DNA of 64,000 nt from positions 1-64,000 of the forward strand of contig NZ_BSCT01000010.1 in the NCBI RefSeq assembly GCF_030159255.1, written 5' to 3'. The position numbers and the translations under genes were made by a program. This document shows positions 1 through 11,719 of the stretch, piece after piece. This DNA comes from Bradyrhizobium sp. SSBR45G (lineage in GTDB: Bacteria; Pseudomonadota; Alphaproteobacteria; Rhizobiales; Xanthobacteraceae). The stretch's first letter is position 1; each line of letters starts with the position of its first letter. Under the pieces are notes generated by a model. The model was not told where the DNA came from, ran no database searches, and saw only the letters and a list, made by a program, of their open reading frames with translations.

Positions 1-10
1 CCCGGCCGCC

Positions 11-41
11 GGGGGGGGTGAACACCCCCCCCCCCCCCCCC
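11..41. repeat. G8 and C17 homopolymer tracts
   Basis: Eight G (11-18) are followed after six bases by seventeen C (25-41), so the two tracts can pair. No gene is visible in the first 127 bases. Such tracts are prone to slippage and to assembly error, so their exact length should not be trusted. Confidence 0.7.
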
Positions 42-65
42 GCTCGCCCGCTTCGCGTGCGATCG

Positions 66-88
66 ACCCTCCCCCTTGCGGGGAGGGT
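66..88. repeat. Short palindrome, REP-like
   Basis: A 9-bp perfect stem (ACCCTCCCC / GGGGAGGGT) with a 5-base loop lies downstream of the stop of the minus-strand gene ending at 128. It resembles the C-rich palindromes near 53.6-53.8 kb. It has no T tract, so I read it as a dispersed repeat rather than a terminator. Confidence 0.45.
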
Positions 89-127
89 GGCAGCGGCGCT
101 CCGCTCGATGGACTTGCGTGGCGGCGT

Positions 128-1333
128 TCAGAACGTGCGGATGATCCTGAAATCCAATCCGTCGGCCGCGGCGAGATGCATGGCCATGCCCGCGCGGCCG
201 TGGCGGATCGTCACCTCGCCGCGGGCGCCGGAATAGACGATGTTGCCGCCGGCGGCGGCGAGCGGCCGCAGCGCCAGCGAGCCGGAGCGTTCCGCGGCCG
301 CCTTCAGGAAGCGCAGGCCTTCATAGTTCGACTGTCCGACGGAGCCGACCGGCGGCGCAGCGGCGCCGAACATCGCGGTGTAGCGGCTCACGAACGCGTC
401 GTTCGCATTGGAGCCGATGCAGCTGAAATAGCCCGAGGCCGAATACAGGTTCTCGGTGTTGTCGGCGCCGATGCCGAGCAGCACCGTCTCGTCCATCGCG
501 CCGGCCAGCCGCAGCGTGGTCGCGGCCAGGCCCGATTCGCCGAAGGCGCGGTTGAAGGTGATGCTGTCGGTGCCGATCAGCGAGATCAGCACGACGTCGG
601 GCCGGGCGGCGCGGATGCGGGCCAGATGCGCCTCGTGATCGTCCTCGCCCACGGGGACGAACTCCTCGCCGACCACCTGGCCGCCGGCGTCGGTGATGTA
701 GGTCTTGATCGAACGGTGCGACTGCCACGGCCAGACATAGTCGCTGCCGATCAGGTACCAGCGCTTGGCACCTTTGTTCTCCGAGAGCCAGTGAATGGCG
801 GGGCGGGTCTGGCTGTGCGGCGTCTCGCCGATCGCCATCACGCCGGGCGTGCGCTCGCCGCCCTCATAGACCGGCGTGTAGACATAGGGAATGCGGCCGC
901 GCGTGAGCCGGCGCAGCGCCAGCCTGACGGCGCTGATATGCGAGCCCATCACGACGTCGATGTCCTCAAAATCGAGCGCATCCCGGGCGCGCGTGATCAC
1001 CTCGTCGACGGGCCCGCCGGAATCGTAGAACGACAATTCGATCTCGCGGCCGAGAATGCCACCGCTGCGGTTGATCTCGGACACCGCCAGCAGCGCGCTG
1101 TTGGTCGCTGCCGGCCCCCAGATGCCGGGCGAGCCGGAGAAGGTGATGAAATTGCCGATGCGAAGCTTGTTGCGGCCGCCGCGCCGCACGGCACGGTCGG
1201 GGTCGAAGGGAACGAGAGACGGAAGGTCGCCCCGCTTCGGCGAGGTCCTGAACAGCAGCGACGGCGGCAGGCCGAGGCGCCCGGCCGTGACGGATCCTGT
1301 CGAGAGCACACCCACTCCTTGGCCCGCAACCAT
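128..1333 (-). CDS. Urea/amide-type periplasmic-binding fold protein (AmiC/UrtA-like)
   Basis: A 401-residue protein with a type 1 periplasmic binding fold. After about 55 residues the family core begins (LRIGNFITFSGSPGIWGPAA), followed by the helix LLAVSEINRSGGILGREIEL typical of AmiC, UrtA and branched-chain amino acid receptors. The family binds small amides, urea or amino acids, either for an ABC importer or as a cytoplasmic sensor. No lipobox or convincing signal peptide is seen: the N-terminus is Arg- and Pro-rich with no clear hydrophobic core. No permease or ATPase gene adjoins it within the window. It is divergent from a marR gene (start about 1499) across a region with a palindrome, so a ligand-sensing role is possible. 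The left end is complete. Confidence 0.75.
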   Translation of the reverse strand: MVAGQGVGVLSTGSVTAGRLGLPPSLLFRTSPKRGDLPSLVPFDPDRAVRRGGRNKLRIGNFITFSGSPGIWGPAATNSALLAVSEINRSGGILGREIELSFYDSGGPVDEVITRARDALDFEDIDVVMGSHISAVRLALRRLTRGRIPYVYTPVYEGGERTPGVMAIGETPHSQTRPAIHWLSENKGAKRWYLIGSDYVWPWQSHRSIKTYITDAGGQVVGEEFVPVGEDDHEAHLARIRAARPDVVLISLIGTDSITFNRAFGESGLAATTLRLAGAMDETVLLGIGADNTENLYSASGYFSCIGSNANDAFVSRYTAMFGAAAPPVGSVGQSNYEGLRFLKAAAERSGSLALRPLAAAGGNIVYSGARGEVTIRHGRAGMAMHLAAADGLDFRIIRTF

Positions 1334-1412
1334 GGTTGGCCCGACACTGTGGGCCGGCGGTCATACGCCGTCAAAATCAGCACGCATTCGGCAAATATCC
1401 TATTCGAAAATG

Positions 1413-1424
1413 TTGAATGTTCAA
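1413..1424. promoter_or_regulatory. Candidate MarR operator in the divergent intergenic region
   Basis: TTGAATGTTCAA is a 5-bp inverted repeat around two bases, in an AT-rich patch between the divergent receptor-like gene and marR. MarR proteins usually bind such short palindromes next to their own promoter. Binding is inferred from position and symmetry only. Confidence 0.4.
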
Positions 1425-1498
1425 GAATTGGGATGCATATAGATCGGGCAGCAACTGCCGGACAATCATTCAATCGGGACCCGCAAGCGAAGTTCACC

Positions 1499-1942
1499 GT
1501 GGCCAAACCGCCCCATCCCAACACCCCCCTCACCGAACATCTCGCCTACCTGCTCGCGCAAGCCAACCGGGAGATCAACCGGCAATTGGAGACACGCCTG
1601 AGCACGGAGGGCGTGCCCGTCGAGCAATGGCGCATCCTGAAAGTGCTGTCCGACGGCGAGGGGCATTCGATGGGCGATCTCGCCGACGCCGTGCTGCTCA
1701 ACCATCCGACCCTGACCAAGATGATCGACCGCATGGTGTCGGACTCGCTGGTGTACCGCCGCCAGGACGCCCATGACCGCCGCAAGGTGCTGATGTTCAT
1801 CAGCGACCACGGCAAGGCGCTGTGCAAGCGGCTGAACTCGCTCGCCGCCAGCCAGGAGGCGCACATCCTGGAGAACTACGGCGACAAGGCCACCGGCGAG
1901 CTGAAGCGGCTGTTGGAAAACCTGATCGACGCGGCGAGCTGA
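1499..1942 (+). CDS. MarR family transcriptional regulator
   Basis: A winged-helix regulator of about 147 residues, normal for MarR. Family features in order: an N-terminal dimerisation helix (LTEHLAYLLAQANREINRQL), the wHTH with VEQWRILKVLSDGEGHSMGDLAD, recognition helix NHPTLTKMIDRMVSDSLVYR, and the wing with the signature DAHDRRKVLMFISDHGK. The reading frame is open far upstream, but only this part is MarR. I chose GTG at 1499 because it gives the usual family length; ATG at 1433 (169 residues) is the alternative and would place the start 9 bases after the TTGAA/TTCAA palindrome. It is divergent from the receptor-like gene and probably controls it or itself; the ligand is unknown. Confidence 0.85.
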   Translation: MAKPPHPNTPLTEHLAYLLAQANREINRQLETRLSTEGVPVEQWRILKVLSDGEGHSMGDLADAVLLNHPTLTKMIDRMVSDSLVYRRQDAHDRRKVLMFISDHGKALCKRLNSLAASQEAHILENYGDKATGELKRLLENLIDAAS

Positions 1943-1990
1943 AGACGCGCTGCGCCATCGACATTCAGGACCGAACTCCATCCTCCCGTT

Positions 1991-2058
1991 ATTGCGAGCG
2001 CAGCGAAGCAATCCAGGGTGGTGGGCGGGACTCTGGATTGCTTCGCTGCGCTCGCAAT
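1991..2058. repeat. Perfect 26-bp inverted repeat (dispersed palindrome)
   Basis: Arms 1991-2016 and 2033-2058 are perfect reverse complements (start ATTGCGAGCGCAGCGAAGCA) around a 16-base loop. A near-identical copy lies at 20776-20849. The rest of the 343-base gap between marR and the acyl-CoA synthetase gene shows no gene. Confidence 0.9.
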
Positions 2059-2285
2059 GACGCGGAATTCGCTGCGACACTTTGCATCGCACCAAAGGCC
2101 TTCACCCGCGAACCCCGCCTGCGGCAAATGGGTCCGCAGACCCGGCAACGCCGGGATGGACGCAAGACGAATCCTCCCTCATCCTGTCACCTGACGATCG
2201 CGACGAACGGGCCCGAGAGCCCGCGCGCGATCACCGGCTGAACCATGTCCGGCCGGACGAGGACACGACACAGGGAGGACGGGCT

Positions 2286-4193
2286 ATGGGCATTCATTTG
2301 CTCGATCGCGCCATCGGCAGCGATTATCCGACATTCGCCAGCACGGCTGACATCCGCACCTTCGAGCAGACGCCGTACAACGAACGCATCGCCGCGCAGA
2401 GCACGTATGAGGCGCTCAAGTGCGGCGCATCGGCCAATCCCGACGCGCCGGCGATTCAGTTTCTGCAGAATGCCGATCCGGCCGACACGCCGGTCGTGAT
2501 CACCTATCGCGACCTCGTTGCCAGGGTGACACAGGCCGCCAACATGTTTCATGCGCTCGGCGTTGGTCCCGATGACGTCGTCAGTTTCATGCTGCCGCTG
2601 GTGCCCGACGCCTTCGTGACACTGTTCGGCGCGGAGGCCGCGGGCATCGCCAACCCGGTCAACCCGCTGCTGGAGCCGCACCAGATCGCCGAGATCCTCG
2701 ACGCCGCCAAGACCAAGGTGCTGGTGGCGCTCGGCCCCCTGCCCGGCACCGACATCTGGCAGAAGGTCGAGAAGGTGCGTGGCAGCCTCAAGCACCTCAA
2801 GGCGATCGTGCAGGTCCATGGCGGCGGCGGTGACCCGGCCAGCGGCATCCATGCCTGGGCCGACCTGATCAAGCCGCAGCCGGGCGACCACCTCGTCAGC
2901 GGCCGCCAGATCAAGGCCAGCGATACCGCGGCCTATTTCCACACCGGCGGCACCACCGGCACGCCGAAGCTGGTGCGGCACAGCCATGGCAACCAGGTCT
3001 ACCAGGCCTGGGGCATCAACCTGGTGCTGAAGGCCAAGCCGGGCGCCACGCTGCTGTTCGGCATGCCGCTGTTCCATGTCGGCGGCTCGCTGACGCAGGC
3101 GCTGCAGACCCTGTCCGCCGGCGGCAGCCTCGTCGTGCTCTCCGGCGCAGGCTGGCGCAACCCGAATGCCGTGCGCAACATCTGGGGCCTGGTCGAGCGC
3201 TTCAAGCCGGAGACGCTGTCGAGCGTGCCGACCGTGCTGGCGGCGACCCTCGCCGTGCCGCTTGGCAACGCGGATATTTCCAGCCTGCGCTATGCCGCGG
3301 GCGGCGGCTCCGCCATTCCAGTCGCCGTGGGACAGGCGATCATGGACCGGCTCAAGCTGCCCGTCGTCGAGGTCTACGGCATGACCGAGACCGCGAGCGT
3401 CCACACCATGGCCTATCCCGACCAGCCGATCCGGCTCGGCTCGGTCGGGCTGCCGCTGCCCTATGCTCAGGTGCGCATCGTCAGGCTCGATGCTGACGGA
3501 GCTTACGAGCGCGACTGCGCGGCGGACGAGATCGGCGTCGTCATCATGGCCGGACCCGGCGTGTTCACGGGCTATCTCGACGACGCCCACAACAAGGGCG
3601 CCTTCGTCCAGGGACATTGGGTCAACTCCGGCGATCTCGGCCGGCTCGATGCCGACGGCTTCCTGTGGATCACCGGCCGCGCCAAGGACCTGGTGATCCG
3701 CGGCGGTCACAACATCGATCCGGCGCCGATCGAGGAGATCCTGTTCCAGCATCCTTCCGTCGGCTTCGCCGCGGTGGTCGGCCAGCCCGACGCCTATGCC
3801 GGCGAGCTGCCGATCGGCTATGTCCAGCTCAAGCCGGGCGCGTCAGTGCAGCCGGGCGAGCTCGAGGACTGGGTGCGCGCCCGCACGCCGGAGCGCGCCG
3901 CGGTGCCGGTGCAGATCATTCCGATCGACCCGATGCCGGTGACGGGGGTGGGCAAGGTGTTCAAGCCGCAATTGCGCTGGGACGCGGCGACACGCGTGTT
4001 CGCGGGCGTGCTGAAGCAGCTCACCGATCGCGGCATCGACTGCAGCGTCAAGGTCGGCCCGCATGGCAGCCACGGCAGCATCGCCACGGTCACCTTGCGC
4101 AACGTGCCGGCGGAGAGCCGCGAGGCGATCGCGAACGAGGTGCACACGCTGCTGGCGCCGTTCGTGATCCGGCACGAGGTGGTGATGGGGTGA
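2286..4193 (+). CDS. AMP-dependent acyl-CoA synthetase
   Basis: ANL-superfamily ligase of 635 residues that would activate a carboxylic acid with ATP and load it onto CoA. Visible signatures are the P-loop motif FHTGGTTGTPK near residue 217, the adenylate motif VYGMTET near 363, the hinge GRAKDLVIRGGHNIDP, and the catalytic lysine region TGVGKVFK near 557. ATG 2286 was chosen because AGGGAGG lies just upstream; the frame is open earlier. About 60 residues after the lysine form an extra C-terminal segment (GIDCSVKVGPHGSHGSIATV onward) not needed for the ANL fold and of unknown role. The substrate cannot be read from the sequence; lying downstream of a MarR gene would suit an aromatic or fatty acid. 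Confidence 0.88.
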   Translation: MGIHLLDRAIGSDYPTFASTADIRTFEQTPYNERIAAQSTYEALKCGASANPDAPAIQFLQNADPADTPVVITYRDLVARVTQAANMFHALGVGPDDVVSFMLPLVPDAFVTLFGAEAAGIANPVNPLLEPHQIAEILDAAKTKVLVALGPLPGTDIWQKVEKVRGSLKHLKAIVQVHGGGGDPASGIHAWADLIKPQPGDHLVSGRQIKASDTAAYFHTGGTTGTPKLVRHSHGNQVYQAWGINLVLKAKPGATLLFGMPLFHVGGSLTQALQTLSAGGSLVVLSGAGWRNPNAVRNIWGLVERFKPETLSSVPTVLAATLAVPLGNADISSLRYAAGGGSAIPVAVGQAIMDRLKLPVVEVYGMTETASVHTMAYPDQPIRLGSVGLPLPYAQVRIVRLDADGAYERDCAADEIGVVIMAGPGVFTGYLDDAHNKGAFVQGHWVNSGDLGRLDADGFLWITGRAKDLVIRGGHNIDPAPIEEILFQHPSVGFAAVVGQPDAYAGELPIGYVQLKPGASVQPGELEDWVRARTPERAAVPVQIIPIDPMPVTGVGKVFKPQLRWDAATRVFAGVLKQLTDRGIDCSVKVGPHGSHGSIATVTLRNVPAESREAIANEVHTLLAPFVIRHEVVMG

Positions 4194-4318
4194 TAGGGAG
4201 AAGCCGCAAGATCACTTGCGCTCGTATAGTGATCGTTCGCAACGCCTGCGAGCTCTGCACCTCCCGCTTGCGGCAGGGCTATTGACGATCGGGATGGTGC
4301 GCTCGTCCGTTTCCACGT

Positions 4319-4404
4319 CGTCATGGCCGGGCTTGTCCCGGCCATCCACGCCGTTCGGCACACTGAGAACCACGTGGATGCCCGGGACAAGCCCGGGCAT
4401 GACG
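4319..4404. repeat. 32-bp inverted repeat, two mismatches
   Basis: Arms 4319-4350 and 4373-4404 (right arm begins CGTGGATGCCCGGGACAAGC) pair except at two G/C positions, around a 22-base loop. The two differences turn GGCCGGG into GCCCGGG. It lies between convergent genes; the rest of the 300-base gap 4194-4493 holds no gene that I can see. Confidence 0.85.
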
Positions 4405-4493
4405 GAGTAACTAACTGCCGGATTGGTTCGTCGCGACAACCCAAGTCTCGAGATGCGATAGCCCTGCCACTAGCAGGCTCCGCGAGGCGTCAT

Positions 4494-5504
4494 TCACTTC
4501 GAAGCCGCTGGCTTCAGCAGAAGTCCGCTCGGCTGGACCACGCCCTTGTCGACCGCAACCTTGCGCAACAGGTCCGGCCGATCGGAGATGATGCCATCGA
4601 CGCCGATGTCCATCAGCCGCGCCATGTCCTCCGGCTTGTTGACGGTCCAGACCACGACGCTGAGTCCGAGCGCATGGGCTTCGCCGATCAGCTCCGGCGT
4701 GACGTCGGCGAAATACGGCGACCACACCTTGCCGCCGGCGGCGTGGATCGTGCGCGGCAGCGAACCGCCGTGATCGGCGGGGTTGAAGCCGGCGGTCCAG
4801 TGCGTCGCATCCGTCAGTGACACGTTGGGCGACCTGCCACGCTGGATCGTCAGATAGACGGTCGGAATCTCGGGCACGCGCTGCCGCACCAGCTGCAGGG
4901 TGCGCCAGTCGAACGATTGGATCATCACACGATCGGCGAAATGCTCGGCCCTGATCAGATCGAGCAGCACGGTGACGAAACGCTCCGGATCTGGCGCCTC
5001 GTCGGGATGATCGGGATCGAGCTTGGTCTCGATGTTGAGCCGCACCTGCGCGTTGCCCGAGCGGCGCACGAGATCGATGACCTCCTTCAGGGTCGGAATC
5101 CGCGGCGGCGGCACATCGCCGGACAGGACCTTCTGATCGGGAAACTGCTTGGCGTAGTCGCTGCCCGGCCTGATCTGACCGACATCGTAGGACTGCACCT
5201 CGGCCAGCGACAGCTCCAGCAGGGGGCGGCCGGGCGGCGCGACGTAGTTGCCGGACGCATCACGGGCGAGATCGGGATTGAGCCGCCGCTCGTGCGAGAC
5301 CACCAGCACGCCGTCATGCGTGACCCCGGTGTCGAGCTCCAGCGTGTCGACGCCCATGGCCAGAGCAGCCGTGAAGGCCTGCAGCGTGTTCTCCGGAAAC
5401 AGCCCACGGCCGCCACGGTGGGCTTCGATGTCAAAGGCCATGGCGCGGCTCCCGAGGCAGGAGAGCAGCAGGGACAGACAGAGGATGAGAGATCGGTGCC
5501 ACAT
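4494..5504 (-). CDS. Glycerophosphodiester phosphodiesterase, exported
   Basis: A 336-residue GDPD-family enzyme that would split glycerophosphodiesters to glycerol-3-phosphate and an alcohol. A clear signal peptide (LILCLSLLLSCLGSRAMA, cleavage near residue 23) places it in the periplasm. The catalytic set is visible: HRGGRGLFPENT just after the signal, LELDTGVTHDG with the metal-binding Glu and Asp, and VSHE. C-terminal TIM-barrel motifs GVDGIISDRPDLL are typical. The length is within the family range. It is convergent with the acyl-CoA synthetase gene across a repeat and stands alone. It could be called GlpQ- or UgpQ-like; the exported form favours the GlpQ type. Confidence 0.88.
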   Translation of the reverse strand: MWHRSLILCLSLLLSCLGSRAMAFDIEAHRGGRGLFPENTLQAFTAALAMGVDTLELDTGVTHDGVLVVSHERRLNPDLARDASGNYVAPPGRPLLELSLAEVQSYDVGQIRPGSDYAKQFPDQKVLSGDVPPPRIPTLKEVIDLVRRSGNAQVRLNIETKLDPDHPDEAPDPERFVTVLLDLIRAEHFADRVMIQSFDWRTLQLVRQRVPEIPTVYLTIQRGRSPNVSLTDATHWTAGFNPADHGGSLPRTIHAAGGKVWSPYFADVTPELIGEAHALGLSVVVWTVNKPEDMARLMDIGVDGIISDRPDLLRKVAVDKGVVQPSGLLLKPAASK

Positions 5505-5709
5505 CGCGCCAGCCTATCATACCCGCGCGGCAAGCCCATTCCCCTTGTCTCCGCCGGGCTTCTGAACTAGGCCTCTTTCGTCAGACCAGCGGACAATGCT
5601 GGCCAAGGATCGAGGGGAGCGATCCGCACGCGCGGCGCGCGCCGTGCCTCATTCCCCTGGTCCATTCTTCGCGTTCTGCTTTCGAGTTCACGTGCGACGG
5701 ACCATGCCC

Positions 5710-7008
5710 ATGACCGACCTTCCTGTCATCATCGCCGGCGGCGGCATCGGCGGCTTGGCGACCGCGCTCACCTTGCAGCAGATCGGCGTGCCCTGCGTCG
5801 TCTATGAGAGCGTGCGCGAGATGCGGCCGCTCGGGGTCGGCATCAACCTGCAGCCCAATGCCGTGCGCGAGCTGTATGACCTCGGCATATCGGCTGAGGA
5901 TCTCGATCAGGTCGGCGTACCCGCCAAGGAGTGGGCGCTGGTGGGACTGAACGGCAACGACATCTATTCCGAGACCCGCGGGCTGCTCGCCGGCTACAAT
6001 TGGCCGCAATATGCCGTGCATCGCGGCAAGCTGCACATGCTGCTGCACAGCCGGGTGGTGCAGCGCGCCGGCGCCGGGACGGTGCGGCTCGCCAGCCGCG
6101 TCACGGGCTATGAGAAGAATTCCGATGGCACGGTGACCGCCCGCATCGAGCATGCCGATGGGTCGCGATCCGAGCAGCGCGGGCGGCTGCTGATCGGTGC
6201 CGATGGCATCCACTCGGCGATCCGCGCCCAAATGCACCCGGCGCAGCCGCCGATCCATTGGGGCGGCGCTGTGATGTGGCGCGGTGTCACCTGGGCGAAG
6301 CCGATGCGGACCGGATCGTCCTTCGTCGGCCTCGGCACCCATCGCCATCGCGTCGTGGTCTATCCGATCTCCCATCCCGATCCGACGACGGGCCTCGCGC
6401 TGATCAACTGGATCGCCGAAGTCACGATGGACAACACCGAGGGCTGGAAGCAGACCGGCTGGTTCCGCCAGGTGCCGGTTGCCGAGTTCGCGCATCATTT
6501 CGCGGGCTGGACCTATGACTGGCTCGACGTGCCCGCGCTGATCAAAGGCGCCGACGGCGCCTATGAGAACCCGATGATCGATCGCGATCCGGTGCCGACC
6601 TGGGTCGACGGCCCGGTCGCGCTGATGGGCGACGCCGCGCATGCGATGTATCCGACCGGCTCGAACGGCGCGAGCCAGGCGATCGTCGACGCCCGCGTGC
6701 TCGGCGCCTCGCTGCTGGCGCATGGCGTCACACCGGCGGCGCTCGCGGCCTATGACGAGAAACTGTGCGGCCCGATCTCGCAGGTCATCCTGCGCAACCG
6801 CGGCGCCGGCCCGTTCGGGTTGCTCAACCTGGTCGACGAGCGTTGCGGCGGCAAGTTCACTGATATCAACGCGGTGATTTCGCCGGCCGAGCGCGACGCC
6901 TTCATGGCCGGCTACAAGAAGGCCGCGGGCTTCGCCATCGAGCAGCTCAACGCGGCGCCGCGGACGATCGCAGACGGTGCGCGCGTCGACAACTTGGCCA
7001 CGATCTGA
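5710..7008 (+). CDS. FAD-dependent monooxygenase (PhzS/salicylate hydroxylase type)
   Basis: A 432-residue class A flavoprotein monooxygenase using NAD(P)H and oxygen to hydroxylate an aromatic or heteroaromatic ring. The dinucleotide-binding GGGIGG is at residues 10-15, the second FAD/NADPH motif is around LLIGADGIHSAIR, and the ribityl-binding GDAAHAMYPTGSNG is near residue 306. The closest style known to me is PhzS-like flavin-dependent oxidoreductases. The frame is open from 5596, but the extra N-terminus is Arg-rich and unlike the family; ATG 5710 gives the standard start MTDLPVIIAGGG, with ATG 5704 equally possible. No neighbouring gene identifies the substrate. Confidence 0.85.
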   Translation: MTDLPVIIAGGGIGGLATALTLQQIGVPCVVYESVREMRPLGVGINLQPNAVRELYDLGISAEDLDQVGVPAKEWALVGLNGNDIYSETRGLLAGYNWPQYAVHRGKLHMLLHSRVVQRAGAGTVRLASRVTGYEKNSDGTVTARIEHADGSRSEQRGRLLIGADGIHSAIRAQMHPAQPPIHWGGAVMWRGVTWAKPMRTGSSFVGLGTHRHRVVVYPISHPDPTTGLALINWIAEVTMDNTEGWKQTGWFRQVPVAEFAHHFAGWTYDWLDVPALIKGADGAYENPMIDRDPVPTWVDGPVALMGDAAHAMYPTGSNGASQAIVDARVLGASLLAHGVTPAALAAYDEKLCGPISQVILRNRGAGPFGLLNLVDERCGGKFTDINAVISPAERDAFMAGYKKAAGFAIEQLNAAPRTIADGARVDNLATI

Positions 7009-7081
7009 GCCGCTTCCGTCGGCGGCGTGATCTGAACCGGCGCATACGAGCCAGTCACCGAAACGGCTGCCAGGGACCGCC

Positions 7082-8236
7082 ATGCTCCGACGATTGGGCC
7101 GACTTTCCCTGGTCTTCGCATCCCTGATCCTGTCGGGTCAGGCTGGGGGTGCCGCCGACTGCAGCGACAGGCCGGCAACCTCTCGACTGGTCGGCCCGAT
7201 GATCATGGCCGGCTTCTTCGGGACCAAGGCATCGGATCCTGGATTTCAGCAGGTCCTGGCTGATCTCGAGGAGGGGCTGATCGGCGGCGTCGTCATCCTC
7301 GGCCGCAATGTCGGAACGCGAGATGATCTCGTGGGGATGATCGACCGGATCCGATCCTGCAAATGCGCGGCTCTTCCCTTCATCGCCATCGACGATGAAG
7401 GCGGCACCGTCGAGCGGCTCGGACCCAACATTGGCCTTGCGGCGACGCCTTCGGCGGCGGAGATCGCCCGCGGCTCGGTCGCGGCGGCGCGCATGGCTTA
7501 CGCGGCTCTCGCCGAGAAGCTTGCGGCGCTGCACATCAACGTGAACCTCGCGCCGGTGGTCGACCTCAACACCAACCCGTCGAACCCGATCATCGGACAA
7601 CGGCAACGCAGCTATGGCAGCGACGCTGGCACGGTCGTGCGCTATGCGGCGGCCTTTATCCAGGCGCATCGCAAGCAGCGCGTCCTGACGGCGCTCAAGC
7701 ATTTTCCGGGGCATGGCTCGTCGACCGCCGACAGCCACGCCGGCATTGCCGACGTCACGGCCACCTGGGCGCCTGCGGAGCTGAAGCCGTATAGGCGGCT
7801 CATCCGCCGAGGGCTGGCTGGCGCCATCATGGTGGGACATCTCGCCAATTCCAGCCAGTGGGGCGGTGTTGCAACCCAGAGCGGCGGGCGCGCGATCGAC
7901 CGCCTGCTGCGCCACGACCTCCACTATGACGGCGTGGTGATCACCGATGACCTCGCCATGAAGGCCATTCTCGACGCCAAGCCACCGGCAGGCGCAGCCG
8001 TGGACGCGGTCAAGGCGGGCGCCGATATCATCATGTTCACCAAGATGAGCGAGGAGGACCAGACGTCCGACGTCGGCCGCGAGATCAACGGTGCGCTGAC
8101 GGCTGCCGTGTGCTCGGGCGAACTCGAGACCGGAACGTTGCAACGCTCGTTGGCGCGCATCCGGCAGTGGACGTCGGGTTGGAAGCAGCATGGCAAGAGT
8201 AAATCGCAGCGACGCGCGCGCCTCGCGGTGCGCTGA
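7082..8236 (+). CDS. Glycoside hydrolase family 3, NagZ-like beta-N-acetylhexosaminidase, exported
   Basis: A 384-residue GH3 enzyme related to NagZ, which removes N-acetylglucosamine from muropeptides during peptidoglycan recycling. Motifs: DDEGGTVERL, the substrate loop KHFPGHGSS followed by DSH (the NagZ His/Asp acid-base dyad), and ITDDLAM carrying the nucleophile Asp. The N-terminus MLRRLGRLSLVFASLILSG is a signal peptide with cleavage near residue 24, whereas classical Gram-negative NagZ is cytoplasmic, so this copy probably works in the periplasm. An AGGGA site precedes ATG 7082. A second, cytoplasmic NagZ would be expected elsewhere in the genome. The protein ends with a basic tail (GKSKSQRRARLAVR). 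Confidence 0.85.
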   Translation: MLRRLGRLSLVFASLILSGQAGGAADCSDRPATSRLVGPMIMAGFFGTKASDPGFQQVLADLEEGLIGGVVILGRNVGTRDDLVGMIDRIRSCKCAALPFIAIDDEGGTVERLGPNIGLAATPSAAEIARGSVAAARMAYAALAEKLAALHINVNLAPVVDLNTNPSNPIIGQRQRSYGSDAGTVVRYAAAFIQAHRKQRVLTALKHFPGHGSSTADSHAGIADVTATWAPAELKPYRRLIRRGLAGAIMVGHLANSSQWGGVATQSGGRAIDRLLRHDLHYDGVVITDDLAMKAILDAKPPAGAAVDAVKAGADIIMFTKMSEEDQTSDVGREINGALTAAVCSGELETGTLQRSLARIRQWTSGWKQHGKSKSQRRARLAVR

Positions 8237-8307
8237 CCTGCGTCCCCTGCTCCCGACGGGTGTGAGGCGACATGCTGGAGCGATCAGCGTGCCTCGACAC
8301 GTCGGCC

Positions 8308-8596
8308 GGTGGCTATGGATCCCGGCGTTCGCCGGGATGACAGCGGAGGGTGTGCCGAGACCTCAGCCAACAAACGCTATCATCCGTGCGTTCAGGGGGC
8401 TGATCCGCGGGGTGCATGCCGAGATCGCGCCCAGCAAATGGTGTCGTCCCTGCGAACGCAGGGACCCATAACCCCGGGAGCCGTTTGGGGCACGACCGTT
8501 TCAACGCGCCGCCTGCCTCAAGGCAGATCACGCGGTATGGGTCCCGGGTCGACGCCCGCTGACGCTTTGCGTCAGCAGGCTTGCCCGGGACGACAC
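8308..8596. repeat. Cluster of three dispersed palindromes
   Basis: The 420-base gap between the convergent nagZ-like gene and secA contains three repeat copies: near 8308-8343 (core ATCCCGGCGTTCGCCGGGAT), near 8439-8472 (core GTCCCTGCGAACGCAGGGAC), and 8511-8596, where GTCCCGGG and CCCGGGAC arms enclose an inner hairpin TGACGCTTTGCGTCA. The third is an inverted relative of 22881-22964. No gene is visible here. Confidence 0.85.
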
Positions 8597-8656
8597 TGCA
8601 AGTTTGGATGCAGCTCGGCCCACAGCGTCACTGCGAGCCGAACGATTGCAGCGCGC

Positions 8657-11509
<2,853 letters not shown>

Positions 11510-11719
11510 TGCTGAAATCCTGCCTCTGTAGGTCTGCGTTGCAGCCGTAACTCATGGTTTGGGTTTGCTGTTCCCGACGTGATGCACCGCAGCACCCGCG
11601 CCAGGCTCGAACTTCGGCGCCGGGCGGCGTCCGCCAGATGAGTGGGAGGCGAGCAAACTAGGGTTCAACGGCCAAAAACGCAGCAAAATAAGCGCTATCG
11701 CCCTTGAAGCGATCGGGCA

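Noticed and set aside
176..1498. Long N-terminal extension of the MarR frame
   Set aside because: It is antisense to the binding-protein gene and reads as low-complexity Arg/Ala/Asp; only the last 147 or so residues are MarR.
2187..3752. 521-codon minus-strand frame opposite the acyl-CoA synthetase
   Set aside because: The plus strand carries a complete ANL enzyme with all motifs; the minus frame has shadow composition.
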